NCBI GenBank assembly: GCA_963702595.1
Contig: CAVPDC010000022.1
Span: forward strand, 248,001 to 312,000
DNA: 64,000 nucleotides
DNA from: JALORV01 sp963702595
GTDB lineage: Bacteria > Pseudomonadota > Gammaproteobacteria > Burkholderiales > Burkholderiaceae_F
Direction of reading: 5' to 3'
Made by a program: the position numbers and the translations under genes
The notes under the pieces: generated by a model
The model's database searches: none
What the model saw: only the letters and a program-made list of their open reading frames with translations
What the model was told of the DNA's origin: nothing
In this document: in pieces, positions 51,705 through 60,813 of the stretch
Layout: every line of letters starts with the position of its first letter
Position numbering within the stretch: position 1 is the stretch's first letter

Positions 51705-52651
51705 TGCGCCGCTCCCGACCCGACCAGGGCGTCGGCGAACTCGGCCGCGGAGAAGGGCTGCAGGTCGTCGATGCCTTCGCCGACGCCGATGAACAGAATG
51801 GGCAGTGGCCTGTCACTACGGGACGCCGCGATTGCCACCAGCACGCCGCCCTTGGCCGTGCCGTCCAGCTTGGTCACGACCAGCCCGGTCAAGCCGACCG
51901 CGGCGTCGAAGGCCTGGACCTGTGCCAGCGCGTTCTGGCCGTTGGTGCCGTCGACGATCAGGATCACCTCATGGGGGGCGCCCGGCAGCGCCTTGTCCTG
52001 CGCGCGTTTGACGCGCTTCAGCTCTTCCATCAGATGCGTCTGGGTCGGCAGGCGGCCCGCCGTGTCGGCAATCAGCACATCGACGCCGCGTGCCTTGGCG
52101 GCGCTCACTGCGTCAAAGACGACGGCAGCCGGATCGCCGCCGCTTTGCGAGACAACTTCGACATTGTTCCGTGCGCCCCAGACGGCGAGTTGCTCACGCG
52201 CTGCCGCACGGAAGGTATCGCCCGCGGCCAGCAGCACCGAACGATGCTGTCCGGCGAACCACTTGGCGAGTTTGCCGATCGACGTCGTCTTGCCTGAGCC
52301 GTTGACACCACAGACCATGACGACGTAGGGCTTGTCGTGCGCGAGATCGAAGCGACCCTCGGCCGGCGCAAGCCGGCGCGCCAGTTCGTCGCGCAGGGCC
52401 AGTCGCACCTCGTCGGCCGACTTCAGGCCCTTGAGCTTGATCTCGGCGCGCAGCGTGTCGATCAATTTTGCGGCGGTGGCTACACCGACGTCGGCCCCGA
52501 TCAGCGCCATCTCGAGGTCTTCGAGCAGCGCGTCGTCGATGACCCCGCCGGAAAAGAGCCCGACGATGTTGACGCGTGTCTTGTCGAGTCCGCGCTTGAG
52601 CCTCGCAAGCCATCCGCCCTTGGCGCCGTCGGCAGAAGCGGGGCTTATCAT
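51701..52651 (-). CDS. ftsY: Signal recognition particle receptor FtsY
   Basis: Membrane-associated GTPase that docks the SRP. The 316-aa product has the N domain (about residues 10-95) and G domain with GVNGSGKTTSIGKLA (G1), GDTFRAAA (G2), DTAGR (G3) and TKLDG (G4). The acidic A domain found in E. coli is essentially missing; only about 10 residues precede the N domain. ATG 52651 was chosen for this reason. It is divergent from rsmD, with the usual ftsY-rsmD-coaD order. Confidence 0.94.
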   Translation of the reverse strand: MISPASADGAKGGWLARLKRGLDKTRVNIVGLFSGGVIDDALLEDLEMALIGADVGVATAAKLIDTLRAEIKLKGLKSADEVRLALRDELARRLAPAEGRFDLAHDKPYVVMVCGVNGSGKTTSIGKLAKWFAGQHRSVLLAAGDTFRAAAREQLAVWGARNNVEVVSQSGGDPAAVVFDAVSAAKARGVDVLIADTAGRLPTQTHLMEELKRVKRAQDKALPGAPHEVILIVDGTNGQNALAQVQAFDAAVGLTGLVVTKLDGTAKGGVLVAIAASRSDRPLPILFIGVGEGIDDLQPFSAAEFADALVGSGAAQ

Positions 52652-52753
52652 CAAACGATGCGGGAGAAACAGTCGGAAGGAGTGGTGAATCGACAGCGCG
52701 AAAAGATTGCCGCGAAGTCTCGGACGAGTGTAACAAAGCCATCGCTCACGCCG

Positions 52754-53347
52754 ATGACAGCGCAACATCGTCTGCACGGGGCGCCGCGCCAGGTACGCAT
52801 CATCGGCGGTCAATGGAAGCGGACGCCGCTGCCGGTGCCCGATGTTGCCGGCCTGCGCCCGACGCCCGACCGGGTGCGCGAAACGCTCTTCAACTGGCTG
52901 CAGCACCTGCGGCCCGATGTTTCAACGCTGAGCGGTCTTGATCTCTTCGCTGGTACCGGCGCGCTCGGATTCGAGCTCGCCTCGCGGGGTGCGCGCTCCG
53001 TGCTGCTGGTCGAATCGAATCCGCAGGCGCTTCAGTCGCTGCGTGCCACGCGCGAGCGGCTGGCGGCCACCGCCGTCGAGGTACGGTCCGGCGATGGACT
53101 GTCGGTCGCGGCGGCGCTCGCGCCGGGCTCGTTCGATGTGATCTTCCTTGATCCGCCCTTCGATGCCGGTCTGCAAGGTCCGGCGCTGGCCGCGGCGCGC
53201 CGGCTGCTGGCGGCAGGAGGACTGCTGTACCTCGAGGCTCCCACCGCCCTTGCCCCGGACCAGGCGCAACAGGCCGGCCTGGAGATCGTCCGGAGCGGCC
53301 GGGCGGGGCAGGTTTCTTTTCATTTGCTGCGACAGCCGTCTGCATGA
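52754..53347 (+). CDS. rsmD: 16S rRNA (guanine(966)-N(2))-methyltransferase RsmD
   Basis: Methylates G966 of 16S rRNA. The 197-aa product starts near QVRIIGGQWKRTPLPVP and has motif I LDLFAGTGALGFE (about residues 63-75) and the N6/N2-methylase motif LDPPFD (about 131-136). ATG 52754 gives the family length; the frame is open to 52337 but overlaps ftsY on the other strand. An ATG at 52658 is an alternative. coaD follows 49 bases later. Confidence 0.92.
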   Translation: MTAQHRLHGAPRQVRIIGGQWKRTPLPVPDVAGLRPTPDRVRETLFNWLQHLRPDVSTLSGLDLFAGTGALGFELASRGARSVLLVESNPQALQSLRATRERLAATAVEVRSGDGLSVAAALAPGSFDVIFLDPPFDAGLQGPALAAARRLLAAGGLLYLEAPTALAPDQAQQAGLEIVRSGRAGQVSFHLLRQPSA

Positions 53348-53396
53348 ATAATCCCCCGCGCCCGGCCGCAGACCGGGCCGCTGAGGAGACAATGCC

Positions 53397-53903
53397 ATGG
53401 TGATCGCCGTCTATCCCGGCACGTTCGACCCGCTGACCCGCGGCCACGAGGATCTCGTGCGGCGTGCGGCAGGGCTGTTCACCAAGCTGGTGGTCGGCGT
53501 GGCGGACAGCCGGGCCAAGAAGCCGTTTTTCGTGCTCGACGAGCGCATCGCCATCGCGCGCGAAGTGCTGTCGCATTACCCGAACGTCGAAGTGGCTGGC
53601 TTTCGCGGATTGCTGAAAGACTTCGTGCGCGAGCAGCAGGCGCGCGTCATCGTGCGAGGTCTGCGCGCGGTCAGCGACTTCGAGTACGAATTCCAGATGG
53701 CGGGCATGAACCGCTACCTGCTGCCTGACGTCGAGACAATGTTCCTGACCCCCTCGGATCAGTACCAGTTCATCTCGGGCACGATCGTGCGCGAGATCGC
53801 AACGCTGGGTGGCGACGTCAGCAAGTTCGTCTTCCCGTCGGTCGAGAAGTGGCTCAAGGTCAAGATCGAGCAGATGGGTGGCGCGGGCGCGTCAGAGAAC
53901 TGA
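53397..53903 (+). CDS. coaD: Phosphopantetheine adenylyltransferase
   Basis: Fourth step of coenzyme A synthesis: adenylates 4'-phosphopantetheine. The 168-aa product has the nucleotidyltransferase motif YPGTFDPLTRGHED (residues 6-19, with the TxGH-type His 17) and the second motif ISGTIVREIA (about residues 126-135), where ISSTxVR is usual. Length matches the family. It lies after rsmD, the common order, with GAGGAG upstream. Confidence 0.95.
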   Translation: MVIAVYPGTFDPLTRGHEDLVRRAAGLFTKLVVGVADSRAKKPFFVLDERIAIAREVLSHYPNVEVAGFRGLLKDFVREQQARVIVRGLRAVSDFEYEFQMAGMNRYLLPDVETMFLTPSDQYQFISGTIVREIATLGGDVSKFVFPSVEKWLKVKIEQMGGAGASEN

Positions 53904-53910
53904 TGCCGCT

Positions 53911-55077
53911 TTGAACGGAACGAGCGCGCGGGACCCGCGCATCGATGCCCTGCGCGGTGCTGCCCTCGCAGGCATCCTGCTGGTCAATATCCAGTCCTTT
54001 CTCTACGGCGCGATCAATCCGATCGGTTTCCTCGACACCGGGGCAAGTGCTTTCGACCGAATTGCCCACTTCGCCACGGCCACCTTTGTCGCCGGGAAGT
54101 TCATGCCGCTCTTCGGCATGCTGTTCGGGGCGGGTTTCTCGCTGCTTTACCAGAAGCTGAAGGCCACGGTCGCGGATCCGCGTGCGGCGTATCGCCGCCG
54201 CCTGGTGTTCCTCTTTGTGTTCGGCATCGGTCATGGCCTGTTCCTTTACTTTGCCGACATCACGCATGCCTATGCGCTGGCAGGCTTCGTCCTGCTGCTG
54301 TACGCGGATCGCGACGTCGTCTTCATTGCGCGCGCGACCCTGGCCTGGTGGATCTTCGCCGCGCTCTGGACGCTGCTGCTCATCGTGCCGTCGATCGGTG
54401 CATCGTCGAGCGTGCCGGTCGAGTGGATCGAGGAGGCCCGACTGAACTTCGAGGCGAGCGTCCGGCTGGGGTACCTGGAACAGTGGCCGCTGCGCGCGGG
54501 GATCTTCTTATGGCAGGTGCAGGCCAACCTGCTTGCCCTACCCAGTGTCGTCGCGCTGATGATGACTGGGATGCTCGCGCACCGGTCCGGCTGGCTCGAG
54601 GCTCTCGGCACCCCCGCGTGGAGCCGGGCAGCGGCCCTGGGCCTCGCCGTCGGCTTGCCCGCCGCGCTGGGCTACGGGATGTGGTCCGCTACCCATGTGT
54701 CGCTCGAAGAGAACGTACTACTGCCGGCCTGGGTGATGGTGCTGCAGTTCCTGGGGCCGGCGCTGTCGGTCTTCTACGCCGTCGTGTTCCTCCGGCATGC
54801 GCCGGCTTTGGTCGTGCACTGGCTCGCGCCTGCGGGAAGGATGCCGCTCACGAACTATCTGCTGCAATCGGTGGCGATGGGTGCGTTGCTTTCCGGCTGG
54901 GGACTCGCGCTCGGGATCAACGCGAGCTATGCCGAGGTGAGTGCACTGGCGCTCGGCGTGTTTGCGCTGCAGGTCGTCTTTAGTCGCTGGTGGCTGGCCC
55001 GCTATGCGCAGGGGCCGCTCGAAGCGGCGTGGCGCGCCTGGACCTTTCACGGCCTCAGGCGAGCAACGGCGACCTAG
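53911..55077 (+). CDS. DUF418 domain-containing membrane protein
   Basis: The 388-aa product is an inner-membrane protein with about ten helices. It opens with RIDALRGAALAGILLVNI, the signature of the acyltransferase-3-like DUF418 family, and the C-terminal DUF418 block (PLTNYLLQSVAMG...) is present. The best start is TTG 53911; the longer frame runs inside coaD. Seven bases separate it from coaD. The stop overlaps the convergent MOSC gene through a shared CTAG. The function is unknown. Confidence 0.85.
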   Translation: MNGTSARDPRIDALRGAALAGILLVNIQSFLYGAINPIGFLDTGASAFDRIAHFATATFVAGKFMPLFGMLFGAGFSLLYQKLKATVADPRAAYRRRLVFLFVFGIGHGLFLYFADITHAYALAGFVLLLYADRDVVFIARATLAWWIFAALWTLLLIVPSIGASSSVPVEWIEEARLNFEASVRLGYLEQWPLRAGIFLWQVQANLLALPSVVALMMTGMLAHRSGWLEALGTPAWSRAAALGLAVGLPAALGYGMWSATHVSLEENVLLPAWVMVLQFLGPALSVFYAVVFLRHAPALVVHWLAPAGRMPLTNYLLQSVAMGALLSGWGLALGINASYAEVSALALGVFALQVVFSRWWLARYAQGPLEAAWRAWTFHGLRRATAT

Positions 55078-55916
55078 CCGAAGCCGATCGTCAGGCTCGC
55101 GGCGTCGCCGCGTGCCAGGGTGCAGCCGGCGCCGCGCACGACGATCGCGTTGACGCCAAACGTGATGCCGCCCGCGCGGGCGTTGTCGCGATAGATGGCG
55201 AGCGTGCCGCCGGGCTCGGTCGAGGGAACACCCGTCGCAGGGTCCACATTCGGCACCGAGCAACGCACGCAGGGCTTCACGACTTTCAACTCGGCATCGC
55301 CCAGCGTGACCCGTTCGACATAGTCTTCCTCGAACGCGTCGACACTGTCCAGCACGATATTCGGGCGAAAGCGTTCGATGCCGACCGCAGCAATGCCGCG
55401 CTTGCCCAGTCGCGCATTGAGGTCGGTGAGCGAGGCGGTCGACGCGATCAGCAGTGCGAAGGCATCGGCGAACTTGTAGGGCGCCGGCGTCGCGCCGGTG
55501 TAGCGCACGTTCGAGAGCCGCCGTGCTTCGGGATCGAAGCGCATCAGGCGGCACGGCTGGCCGAGATAGCGCGAGAACCACGCATCGGCGACTTCGCCCT
55601 GTGTGACGGCGGCCACCGTGTCGTTCCAGACCGTGACATTGACGACGTCGCCTTCGCTGGCGAAGGGGACTTCGAGCTGAAGCATGCCCGGCGCTTTCAG
55701 CCGGAGCGCGGTCGACGTCAGGCGCGTCTCGATCAGCGCCATCTGGGGAAGTTCGCGCTGGCTCAGAAATTCACCATCGGCGTCGACGACGACCCATTCG
55801 CGGTCGCCAATGCCGTCGACCTCGAGCCCGGTCGCAGCCAAAGTGGCCCGTTCGATCTCGATGCCGCGGCATCCCTTGACCGGGTAAAGAAAGAGCTGTG
55901 CGATCGAAGCAGCCAT
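55074..55916 (-). CDS. MOSC domain protein with N-terminal beta-barrel (YcbX-like)
   Basis: The 280-aa product has an N-terminal MOSC_N barrel (about residues 5-115; LFLYPVKGCRGIEIERA) and a C-terminal MOSC domain (about 125-275). The conserved Cys of MOSC proteins is in VKPCVRCSVPNVDPATG (about residues 217-233). E. coli YcbX detoxifies N-hydroxylated bases using molybdenum cofactor; this protein may act similarly but lacks a C-terminal ferredoxin domain. ATG 55916 lies close downstream of ychF on the same strand. Confidence 0.88.
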   Translation of the reverse strand: MAASIAQLFLYPVKGCRGIEIERATLAATGLEVDGIGDREWVVVDADGEFLSQRELPQMALIETRLTSTALRLKAPGMLQLEVPFASEGDVVNVTVWNDTVAAVTQGEVADAWFSRYLGQPCRLMRFDPEARRLSNVRYTGATPAPYKFADAFALLIASTASLTDLNARLGKRGIAAVGIERFRPNIVLDSVDAFEEDYVERVTLGDAELKVVKPCVRCSVPNVDPATGVPSTEPGGTLAIYRDNARAGGITFGVNAIVVRGAGCTLARGDAASLTIGFG

Positions 55917-55924
55917 CGTGGGAC

Positions 55925-57019
55925 TCAGACGTTGAACAGGAAGTTCAGCACATCGCCGTCGCGCACGATGTACTCCTTGCCCTCGGCACGCATCTTGCCC
56001 GCCTCCTTCGCACCCTGTTCGCCCTTGTGGGCGACGAAGTCGTCGTAGCCGATGGTCTGCGCGCGGATGAAGCCCTTCTCGAAGTCGGTGTGAATCACGC
56101 CGGCCGCCTGCGGCGCCGTGCTGCCGGCAGTGATAGTCCACGCGCGCACTTCCTTGGGGCCGACAGTGAAATAGGTTTGCAGGCCCAGTAATGTGTATCC
56201 GGCGCGGATCAGCCGGTTCAGTCCAGGTTCGTGCATGCCCATGTCGGCCAGGAAGATTTCCTTGTCCTCGTCGGGCAGGTCGGCGATCTCGGCTTCGATC
56301 TTGGCGCACACCGCCACGACCGGCGCGCCTTCCTTCGCGGCGTACTCACGAACGCGTTCGAGCAGTGGATTGCCTTCGAACCCGTGCTCTTCCACGTTGG
56401 CGACGTACATCGTCGGCTTCGCGGTCAGCAGAAACAGTGGCCGCAGCACGTCCTTCTCTTCATCGTAGAGGTCGACCGAGCGCACCGGTTTCGCTTCGTT
56501 GAGTGCGGGCAGGATCTTCTCGAGCGCATCGACCAGTCGTTTCGCTTCCTTGTCGCCGCCGCTCTTGGCGATCTTGGTGTAGCGCGCCAACTGCTTGTCG
56601 ACCGTCTGCAGGTCGGCGAGCGCCAGCTCCGTGTTGATGACCTCGATATCGGAGATGGGATCGATCTTGCCCGCGACGTGGATGACATTTGAATCCTCGA
56701 AGCAGCGGACGATGTGCGCGATCGCATCGCACTCGCGAATGTTGGCGAGGAACTGATTGCCAAGGCCCTCGCCCTTGCTCGCGCCGGCCACCAGTCCGGC
56801 GATGTCGACGAACTCGACCGTGGCCGGCAGTACCTTCTGCGGATTCGCAATCGCGGCGAGTGCAGTCAAGCGCGCATCGGGCACCTCGACGATGCCGACG
56901 TTGGGTTCGATCGTGCAGAACGGATAGTTCTCGGCCGCAATGCCGGCCTTGGTGAGCGCGTTGAAGAGCGTCGACTTGCCGACATTGGGCAGTCCGACGA
57001 TGCCGCATTTCAAGGCCAT
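55925..57019 (-). CDS. ychF: Redox-regulated ATPase YchF (OLA1 family)
   Basis: A P-loop protein of the Obg group that binds ATP and ribosomes and takes part in oxidative-stress control. The 364-aa product has G1 GLPNVGKSTLFNAL (about residues 8-21), G3 DIAGLVAGASKGEGLGNQFL, a central coiled coil, and a C-terminal TGS domain (KYIVRD-like: KEYIVRDGDVLNFLFNV). Length equals the family (363 aa). ATG 57019 was chosen; the frame extends 23 codons upstream without homology. pth is about 2.2 kb away, with the acetyltransferase and patatin genes in between. Confidence 0.95.
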   Translation of the reverse strand: MALKCGIVGLPNVGKSTLFNALTKAGIAAENYPFCTIEPNVGIVEVPDARLTALAAIANPQKVLPATVEFVDIAGLVAGASKGEGLGNQFLANIRECDAIAHIVRCFEDSNVIHVAGKIDPISDIEVINTELALADLQTVDKQLARYTKIAKSGGDKEAKRLVDALEKILPALNEAKPVRSVDLYDEEKDVLRPLFLLTAKPTMYVANVEEHGFEGNPLLERVREYAAKEGAPVVAVCAKIEAEIADLPDEDKEIFLADMGMHEPGLNRLIRAGYTLLGLQTYFTVGPKEVRAWTITAGSTAPQAAGVIHTDFEKGFIRAQTIGYDDFVAHKGEQGAKEAGKMRAEGKEYIVRDGDVLNFLFNV

Positions 57020-57087
57020 TGGGAGTTGTCCGGTGCGCCGCGTGGGCGAAAGCGTGCAATTATCGCAAGCCTTTGAAGACTTTCCCA

Positions 57088-57546
57088 ATGACCATGACTG
57101 TCGAACTCAGGGAAGTGACGAAGGACACTGTGTCCTCCGTGTGCAAGCTCGACGCCGGAGACGGCGGCAAGCAGGTGGCGCCGAACGCCGTGTCGATAGC
57201 GCAGGGGTACTTTTCGCCGGAAGCGTGGTTCCGTGCCATTCATGCCGGTGACGAGTTGGTCGGTTTCGTCATGCTCTACGACCACACGCTGGCGGAAGCG
57301 CCCGAGGAACCCGAGTTCTTCCTATGGCGGCTGATGATCGACCGCCGTCACCAGGGCAAGGGTTATGGCCATCTCGCGGTCGAGCGGCTGGTTGAGCATG
57401 TGCGCGCGCGCCCCGGTGCGGAGCGGCTCCTCGTCTCGCACGTCCAGGGAGCTGAGCGCCTCAGCCGCTTCTACCAGTCTCTCGGTTTCCGCTACACCGG
57501 CAAGGAGGATGAGGGCGAACTCATAATGGCGCTGGAACTGAGTTGA
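57088..57546 (+). CDS. GNAT family N-acetyltransferase
   Basis: The 152-aa product has a single GNAT domain with the acetyl-CoA loop RRHQGKGYGHLAVE (Q/RxxGxG/A type, about residues 90-103) and a C-terminal FYQSLGFRYTGK block. The substrate is unknown; the upstream motif FFLWRLMID resembles spermidine/diamine-type enzymes. It is divergent from ychF (69-base gap) and coupled to a second GNAT gene by a 4-base overlap. Confidence 0.87.
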   Translation: MTMTVELREVTKDTVSSVCKLDAGDGGKQVAPNAVSIAQGYFSPEAWFRAIHAGDELVGFVMLYDHTLAEAPEEPEFFLWRLMIDRRHQGKGYGHLAVERLVEHVRARPGAERLLVSHVQGAERLSRFYQSLGFRYTGKEDEGELIMALELS

Positions 57547-58124
57547 GTCCGCTGCGGCCCGGCGCGGACTGGATCGCGACAGAGGCCGATCGCTCCACCG
57601 CCGCCGAACTCCAGGTGTTCTATGAGGCGAATCCCGAGTACTGGCGGATGGTGTACGGGCACAACCCAGCAGCCGACGACGCCTTGCAGGACATCGATGC
57701 GAAACCTCCTGCGGACATGCCCTACAGCACGCTTCCAATGTGGCTGATACGGGATCGTTCGACGCGCCGTATCGTTGGGGAGGTGTCGGTCGCGACTGAT
57801 TTGCTGGCTGAGGGAGTCACGCACCTCGGCTTTTTCATCGTCGACACTGCGCGCCAGGGGTCCGGACTCGCCGCCGAGGTTTACGCGAGCTACGAAGCGT
57901 GGGCCGTCGGGAGCGGTGCCCGCTGGCTGCGGCTGGGGGTTGTCGAGGGCAACCGGCGCGGACATCGCTTCTGGTTGCGCAACGGGTACGTCGAAGTCCG
58001 TCGGCGCCAGAACTACGTCATCGGCGAACTGAGCCACACGCTGATCGTGATGGTGAAGCCGGTCGCGCTTAATGCCCTCGACGACTATTTGACCTACGTC
58101 CCACGCGACCGGCCGGAGTCCTAG
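57543..58124 (+). CDS. GNAT family N-acetyltransferase, second of a coupled pair
   Basis: The 193-aa product belongs to GNAT but is diverged from its neighbour. The fold is suggested by LGFFIVDTARQGSGLAAEVY (strand 4 and acetyl-CoA loop, about residues 98-117) and GHRFWLRNGYVEV near residue 140. The N-terminal part (VFYEANPEYW) is family-specific. The TTG start at 57543 overlaps the previous stop by 4 bases. The stop shares CTAG with the convergent patatin-like gene. The substrate is unknown. Confidence 0.82.
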   Translation: MSPLRPGADWIATEADRSTAAELQVFYEANPEYWRMVYGHNPAADDALQDIDAKPPADMPYSTLPMWLIRDRSTRRIVGEVSVATDLLAEGVTHLGFFIVDTARQGSGLAAEVYASYEAWAVGSGARWLRLGVVEGNRRGHRFWLRNGYVEVRRRQNYVIGELSHTLIVMVKPVALNALDDYLTYVPRDRPES

Positions 58125-59179
58125 AGCGGCTGCACTACGGCAGGGTCGGGCGACCGCAGCCAGGCCATGGCCGCATCTGCGAAGCGCTGCGCCTCGGCGA
58201 TGGCCTGTTCCCACACCTTGATGCGCGCGGCGTGGTCGGTGCCGTAGCGGTAAAAATCACTGCGGTTGGGCAGCTTGCCGCCGGGCAGGCGCTCAAGCAT
58301 CGCCCGCGACGGCGCGATCAGCAGTACGTTCGACAGCCAGTCGTGGCCGCGCGGGCGGGCACGCCAGGGCAGGTACTTGTCGAGCCACCCGGGTGTCACC
58401 CACGGTACGAAGTGCGGATAGAGCACCAGTCGCTCGAGATCCGGATAGGGCAGCAGCAGGTGATAGTCGATGAGGCCGCCGTCCCAGTAGTCGCCGGGCG
58501 GAGCCCCGGCGATGTTGCTCACCGGGTCGCACACGAGCGGAATCGAGCCCGAAGCCAGCAGGGCGTCCTCGGCGTTCGCCGCCGACAGTGCGATGCGTTC
58601 GAGGCCGAAGGCATCGAAGGGCGCGCTGAATTGCGACGTGCCGCCGGCCGCGAACACCACCCGCCGCAGGTGCGACGCGAGGTGGCGCCGCCCGGCCGCA
58701 TTGGCGAGTGCCGCCCGCGCGAATGCACGGCGCCCGTGTGACTGCAGTCCGTCCCGCGCACGCGCCGTGAGGATAGACAGGGCCGCGCCTGCGCGGATCC
58801 GCAGGCCTCCGTCCGCAAGTACAGAACGGGCAAGTACCCGGCAGACGGCAGCGACTTGCTTCGGCGTCGGGCGCTCACTGTAGTTCTGCTCGTGCACGTA
58901 GGCGTGCTGCAGCCGGTCCAGGGCGGCGAGCGGATCGGTCTGCGCCAGCGCCGCCATGCGCCAGGCGCCGATCGAGGCGCCAACCAACTCCACTCGGGCC
59001 GTGGACGGCAACCATTCGGCGATCAGCAGGCGATCGAGTGGCATCAGCACGAGGCCCTTCGGACCGCCGGCGGCGGCGGGAATGCAGGCAATGTCGGCAG
59101 GAACAAGGCCCTGCTTTGCGATGTGGCGGCGCGCGCGCTCACCGGCGCGTACTTCGATCCATGCTGTGGACATCGTCAT
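58121..59179 (-). CDS. Patatin-like phospholipase family protein
   Basis: The 352-aa product has the oxyanion Gly-rich motif AAGGPKGL (about residues 36-43), the nucleophile elbow GASIGAW (Ser about 69) and the catalytic Asp in DYWDGGLIDYH (about residue 235). No signal peptide is seen, so it is probably cytoplasmic or membrane-peripheral. It may act on lipids; the specific substrate is unknown. ATGs at 59179 and 59173 are equally possible starts. It is 44 bases downstream of pth on the same strand. Confidence 0.85.
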   Translation of the reverse strand: MTMSTAWIEVRAGERARRHIAKQGLVPADIACIPAAAGGPKGLVLMPLDRLLIAEWLPSTARVELVGASIGAWRMAALAQTDPLAALDRLQHAYVHEQNYSERPTPKQVAAVCRVLARSVLADGGLRIRAGAALSILTARARDGLQSHGRRAFARAALANAAGRRHLASHLRRVVFAAGGTSQFSAPFDAFGLERIALSAANAEDALLASGSIPLVCDPVSNIAGAPPGDYWDGGLIDYHLLLPYPDLERLVLYPHFVPWVTPGWLDKYLPWRARPRGHDWLSNVLLIAPSRAMLERLPGGKLPNRSDFYRYGTDHAARIKVWEQAIAEAQRFADAAMAWLRSPDPAVVQPL

Positions 59180-59223
59180 GCTGCGGGGCCGGAAACGGCT
59201 GGGCGTCGCTTCGCCGGCGACGG

Positions 59224-59856
59224 CTAAGACTCCTGCGGCGCCGTGCCTCCCGGTCTGGTATGCAGCCTCAGCATCGCCGCCTCGAACCGCCCGTCGGCCA
59301 GCAGCTCGACGATCGACTCCGCACGTTCAAGCGCCTCGTCGATGGCGGCCTGTTCATCGCGACGAGGGGGATGCAACACGAAGTCGGCGACGTCCTGCTC
59401 AAGCTGCAACGAGCGCGGGTGACCGATGCCGATGCGCAGCCGCCAGAAATCGGCTGTCGTCAGCTTTGCCTGCGTGTCCTTGAGTCCGTTGTGGCCGGCG
59501 GTGCCGCCGCCACGCTTGAGTTTCACGGCGCCAGGTAGCAGGTCGAGTTCGTCGTGCACGACGAGGATCTCCGTGGGGAGGATCTTGTAGAACAGCGCGA
59601 GCGCGACGACTGCCTGGCCCGACCGGTTCATGTACGTCGTCGGCTTCAGCAGCCAGACATCGTGGCCGCCAAGGCGCAGCCGAGCCGTGTCACCGTGGAA
59701 CTTGCGCTCGCTCGTGAAGCGGACACCTGCCCGGCGCGCGACGGCGTCGACCAGCCAGTAGCCTGCGTTGTGGCGCGTGGCTTCGTACTCGGCGCCGATA
59801 TTGCCGAGTCCGACAAAGAGACGGATGCCCCGTGGAGGCTCGAGTTCGTCAGTCAT
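59224..59856 (-). CDS. pth: Peptidyl-tRNA hydrolase
   Basis: Releases tRNA from prematurely dropped peptidyl-tRNA. The 210-aa product has GLGNIGAEYEATRHNAGYWLVD (about residues 16-37) with the catalytic His, the Asn-rich KPTTYMNRSGQAV motif (about 71-83) and the catalytic Asp in HDELDL (about 100-105). Length fits the family. It lies after rplY on the same strand, behind a terminator-like hairpin. Confidence 0.95.
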   Translation of the reverse strand: MTDELEPPRGIRLFVGLGNIGAEYEATRHNAGYWLVDAVARRAGVRFTSERKFHGDTARLRLGGHDVWLLKPTTYMNRSGQAVVALALFYKILPTEILVVHDELDLLPGAVKLKRGGGTAGHNGLKDTQAKLTTADFWRLRIGIGHPRSLQLEQDVADFVLHPPRRDEQAAIDEALERAESIVELLADGRFEAAMLRLHTRPGGTAPQES

Positions 59857-59865
59857 TGCAGAAAT

Positions 59866-59897
59866 GAAAAAGCCCGCTGCCGGGCAGGCAGCGGGCT
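59866..59897 (-). terminator. Rho-independent terminator between rplY and pth
   Basis: An 11-base perfect stem (59871-59881 with 59887-59897) around GGGCA, followed on the minus strand by a run of T (A run at 59866-59870). It should reduce readthrough from rplY into pth. Confidence 0.88.
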
Positions 59898-59949
59898 CGA
59901 TTGTGCCGGACGCGCAGGCGCGTTCGGTTTGCCCGGGAAGCCGGGGCGT

Positions 59950-60654
59950 TTACTTCTTCTTGTCGCCGCCCTTTTCCTTGTCTTCCTTGCCGCCCTTGGC
60001 CGGTGCGGCGCCCGGCGCTGCCACCGGTGCCTTCTGCGCAGTTGCCGGAACTTCGGTGGCCGCCACTGGCACGGCGACTTCCTCCTCGGCCTGCTCGCCA
60101 TGTGTCGACACGGCAACAACGACCGGGTTTTCCTTGCCCTTGAGTACAGGCGTCACGCCCGTCGGCATCTTGAGGTCGAGCACGCGCACCGTCTGGTGGG
60201 CCTGCAGACCGGAGAGATCGACTTCGATGAACTCCGGCAGGTCCTTGGGCAGGCAGGCGACGTCGACCTCGGACATGATGTGGCTGATCAGCCCACCGCC
60301 GACCTTGAACGCCGGAGACTCCTCCTGGCCGACGAAGTGCAGCGGAATACGAATGTGAACCTTCTGGTTCTCGGAGACCCGCTGGAAGTCGACATGCAGC
60401 ACCAGTGCCTTGTACGGGTGCATCTGGAAATCGCGCAGCAGCACGCGTTCCGACTTGCCGTCGAGTTCCATGTCGAGAATCGACGCGTGAAACTTTTCCT
60501 TGCGCAGTGCATGGAAGAGCGGGTTGTGCTCGACCTCGATCGCCTGCGCGGCTCCGGTGCCGCCGTACAGGACCCCGGGTACCTTGTTGGCATGGCGCAG
60601 GCGGCGGCTCGCACTCGTGCCTTGCGCATCTCGTTTGGTTGCTACGACTTTCAT
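59950..60654 (-). CDS. rplY: 50S ribosomal protein L25/general stress protein Ctc
   Basis: Binds 5S rRNA in the central protuberance. The 234-aa product has the L25 domain (about residues 1-95; RDAQGTSASRRLRHANKVPGVLYGG) and the CTC/TL5 beta-domain (about 100-190). The last 50 residues are Ala/Pro-rich and end in a Lys-rich KGGDKKK tail. The long two-domain form is common in betaproteobacteria. prs lies upstream and pth downstream on the same strand. Confidence 0.95.
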   Translation of the reverse strand: MKVVATKRDAQGTSASRRLRHANKVPGVLYGGTGAAQAIEVEHNPLFHALRKEKFHASILDMELDGKSERVLLRDFQMHPYKALVLHVDFQRVSENQKVHIRIPLHFVGQEESPAFKVGGGLISHIMSEVDVACLPKDLPEFIEVDLSGLQAHQTVRVLDLKMPTGVTPVLKGKENPVVVAVSTHGEQAEEEVAVPVAATEVPATAQKAPVAAPGAAPAKGGKEDKEKGGDKKK

Positions 60655-60771
60655 TTCACACTCCAGTTGTCGTCCGCGGACCGCGACCAGTCACAACGGA
60701 CAATTTCGATGTGGGCGGCCGCCCACATCGACCTGAACACGAGGCACGTGCCTCTGCGTTGCAGTTCCATC

Positions 60772-60803
60772 AAAAAATCGTCTGGCTTTGCCAGCGATTT
60801 TTT
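60772..60803 (-). terminator. Bidirectional terminator-like hairpin between prs and rplY
   Basis: AAAAAATC (60772-60779) pairs with GATTTTTT (60796-60803) and CTGGC with GCCAG inside, with a 1-base bulge. The stem ends with T on either strand. It lies between the prs stop and the rplY start. Confidence 0.75.
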
Positions 60804-60813
60804 CTAACTATTC

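Noticed and set aside
58121..59179. Patatin-like protein as an anti-phage (CBASS CapV-type) effector
   Set aside because: No cyclic nucleotide synthase or other defence gene is nearby; the neighbours are housekeeping genes (pth) and acetyltransferases.
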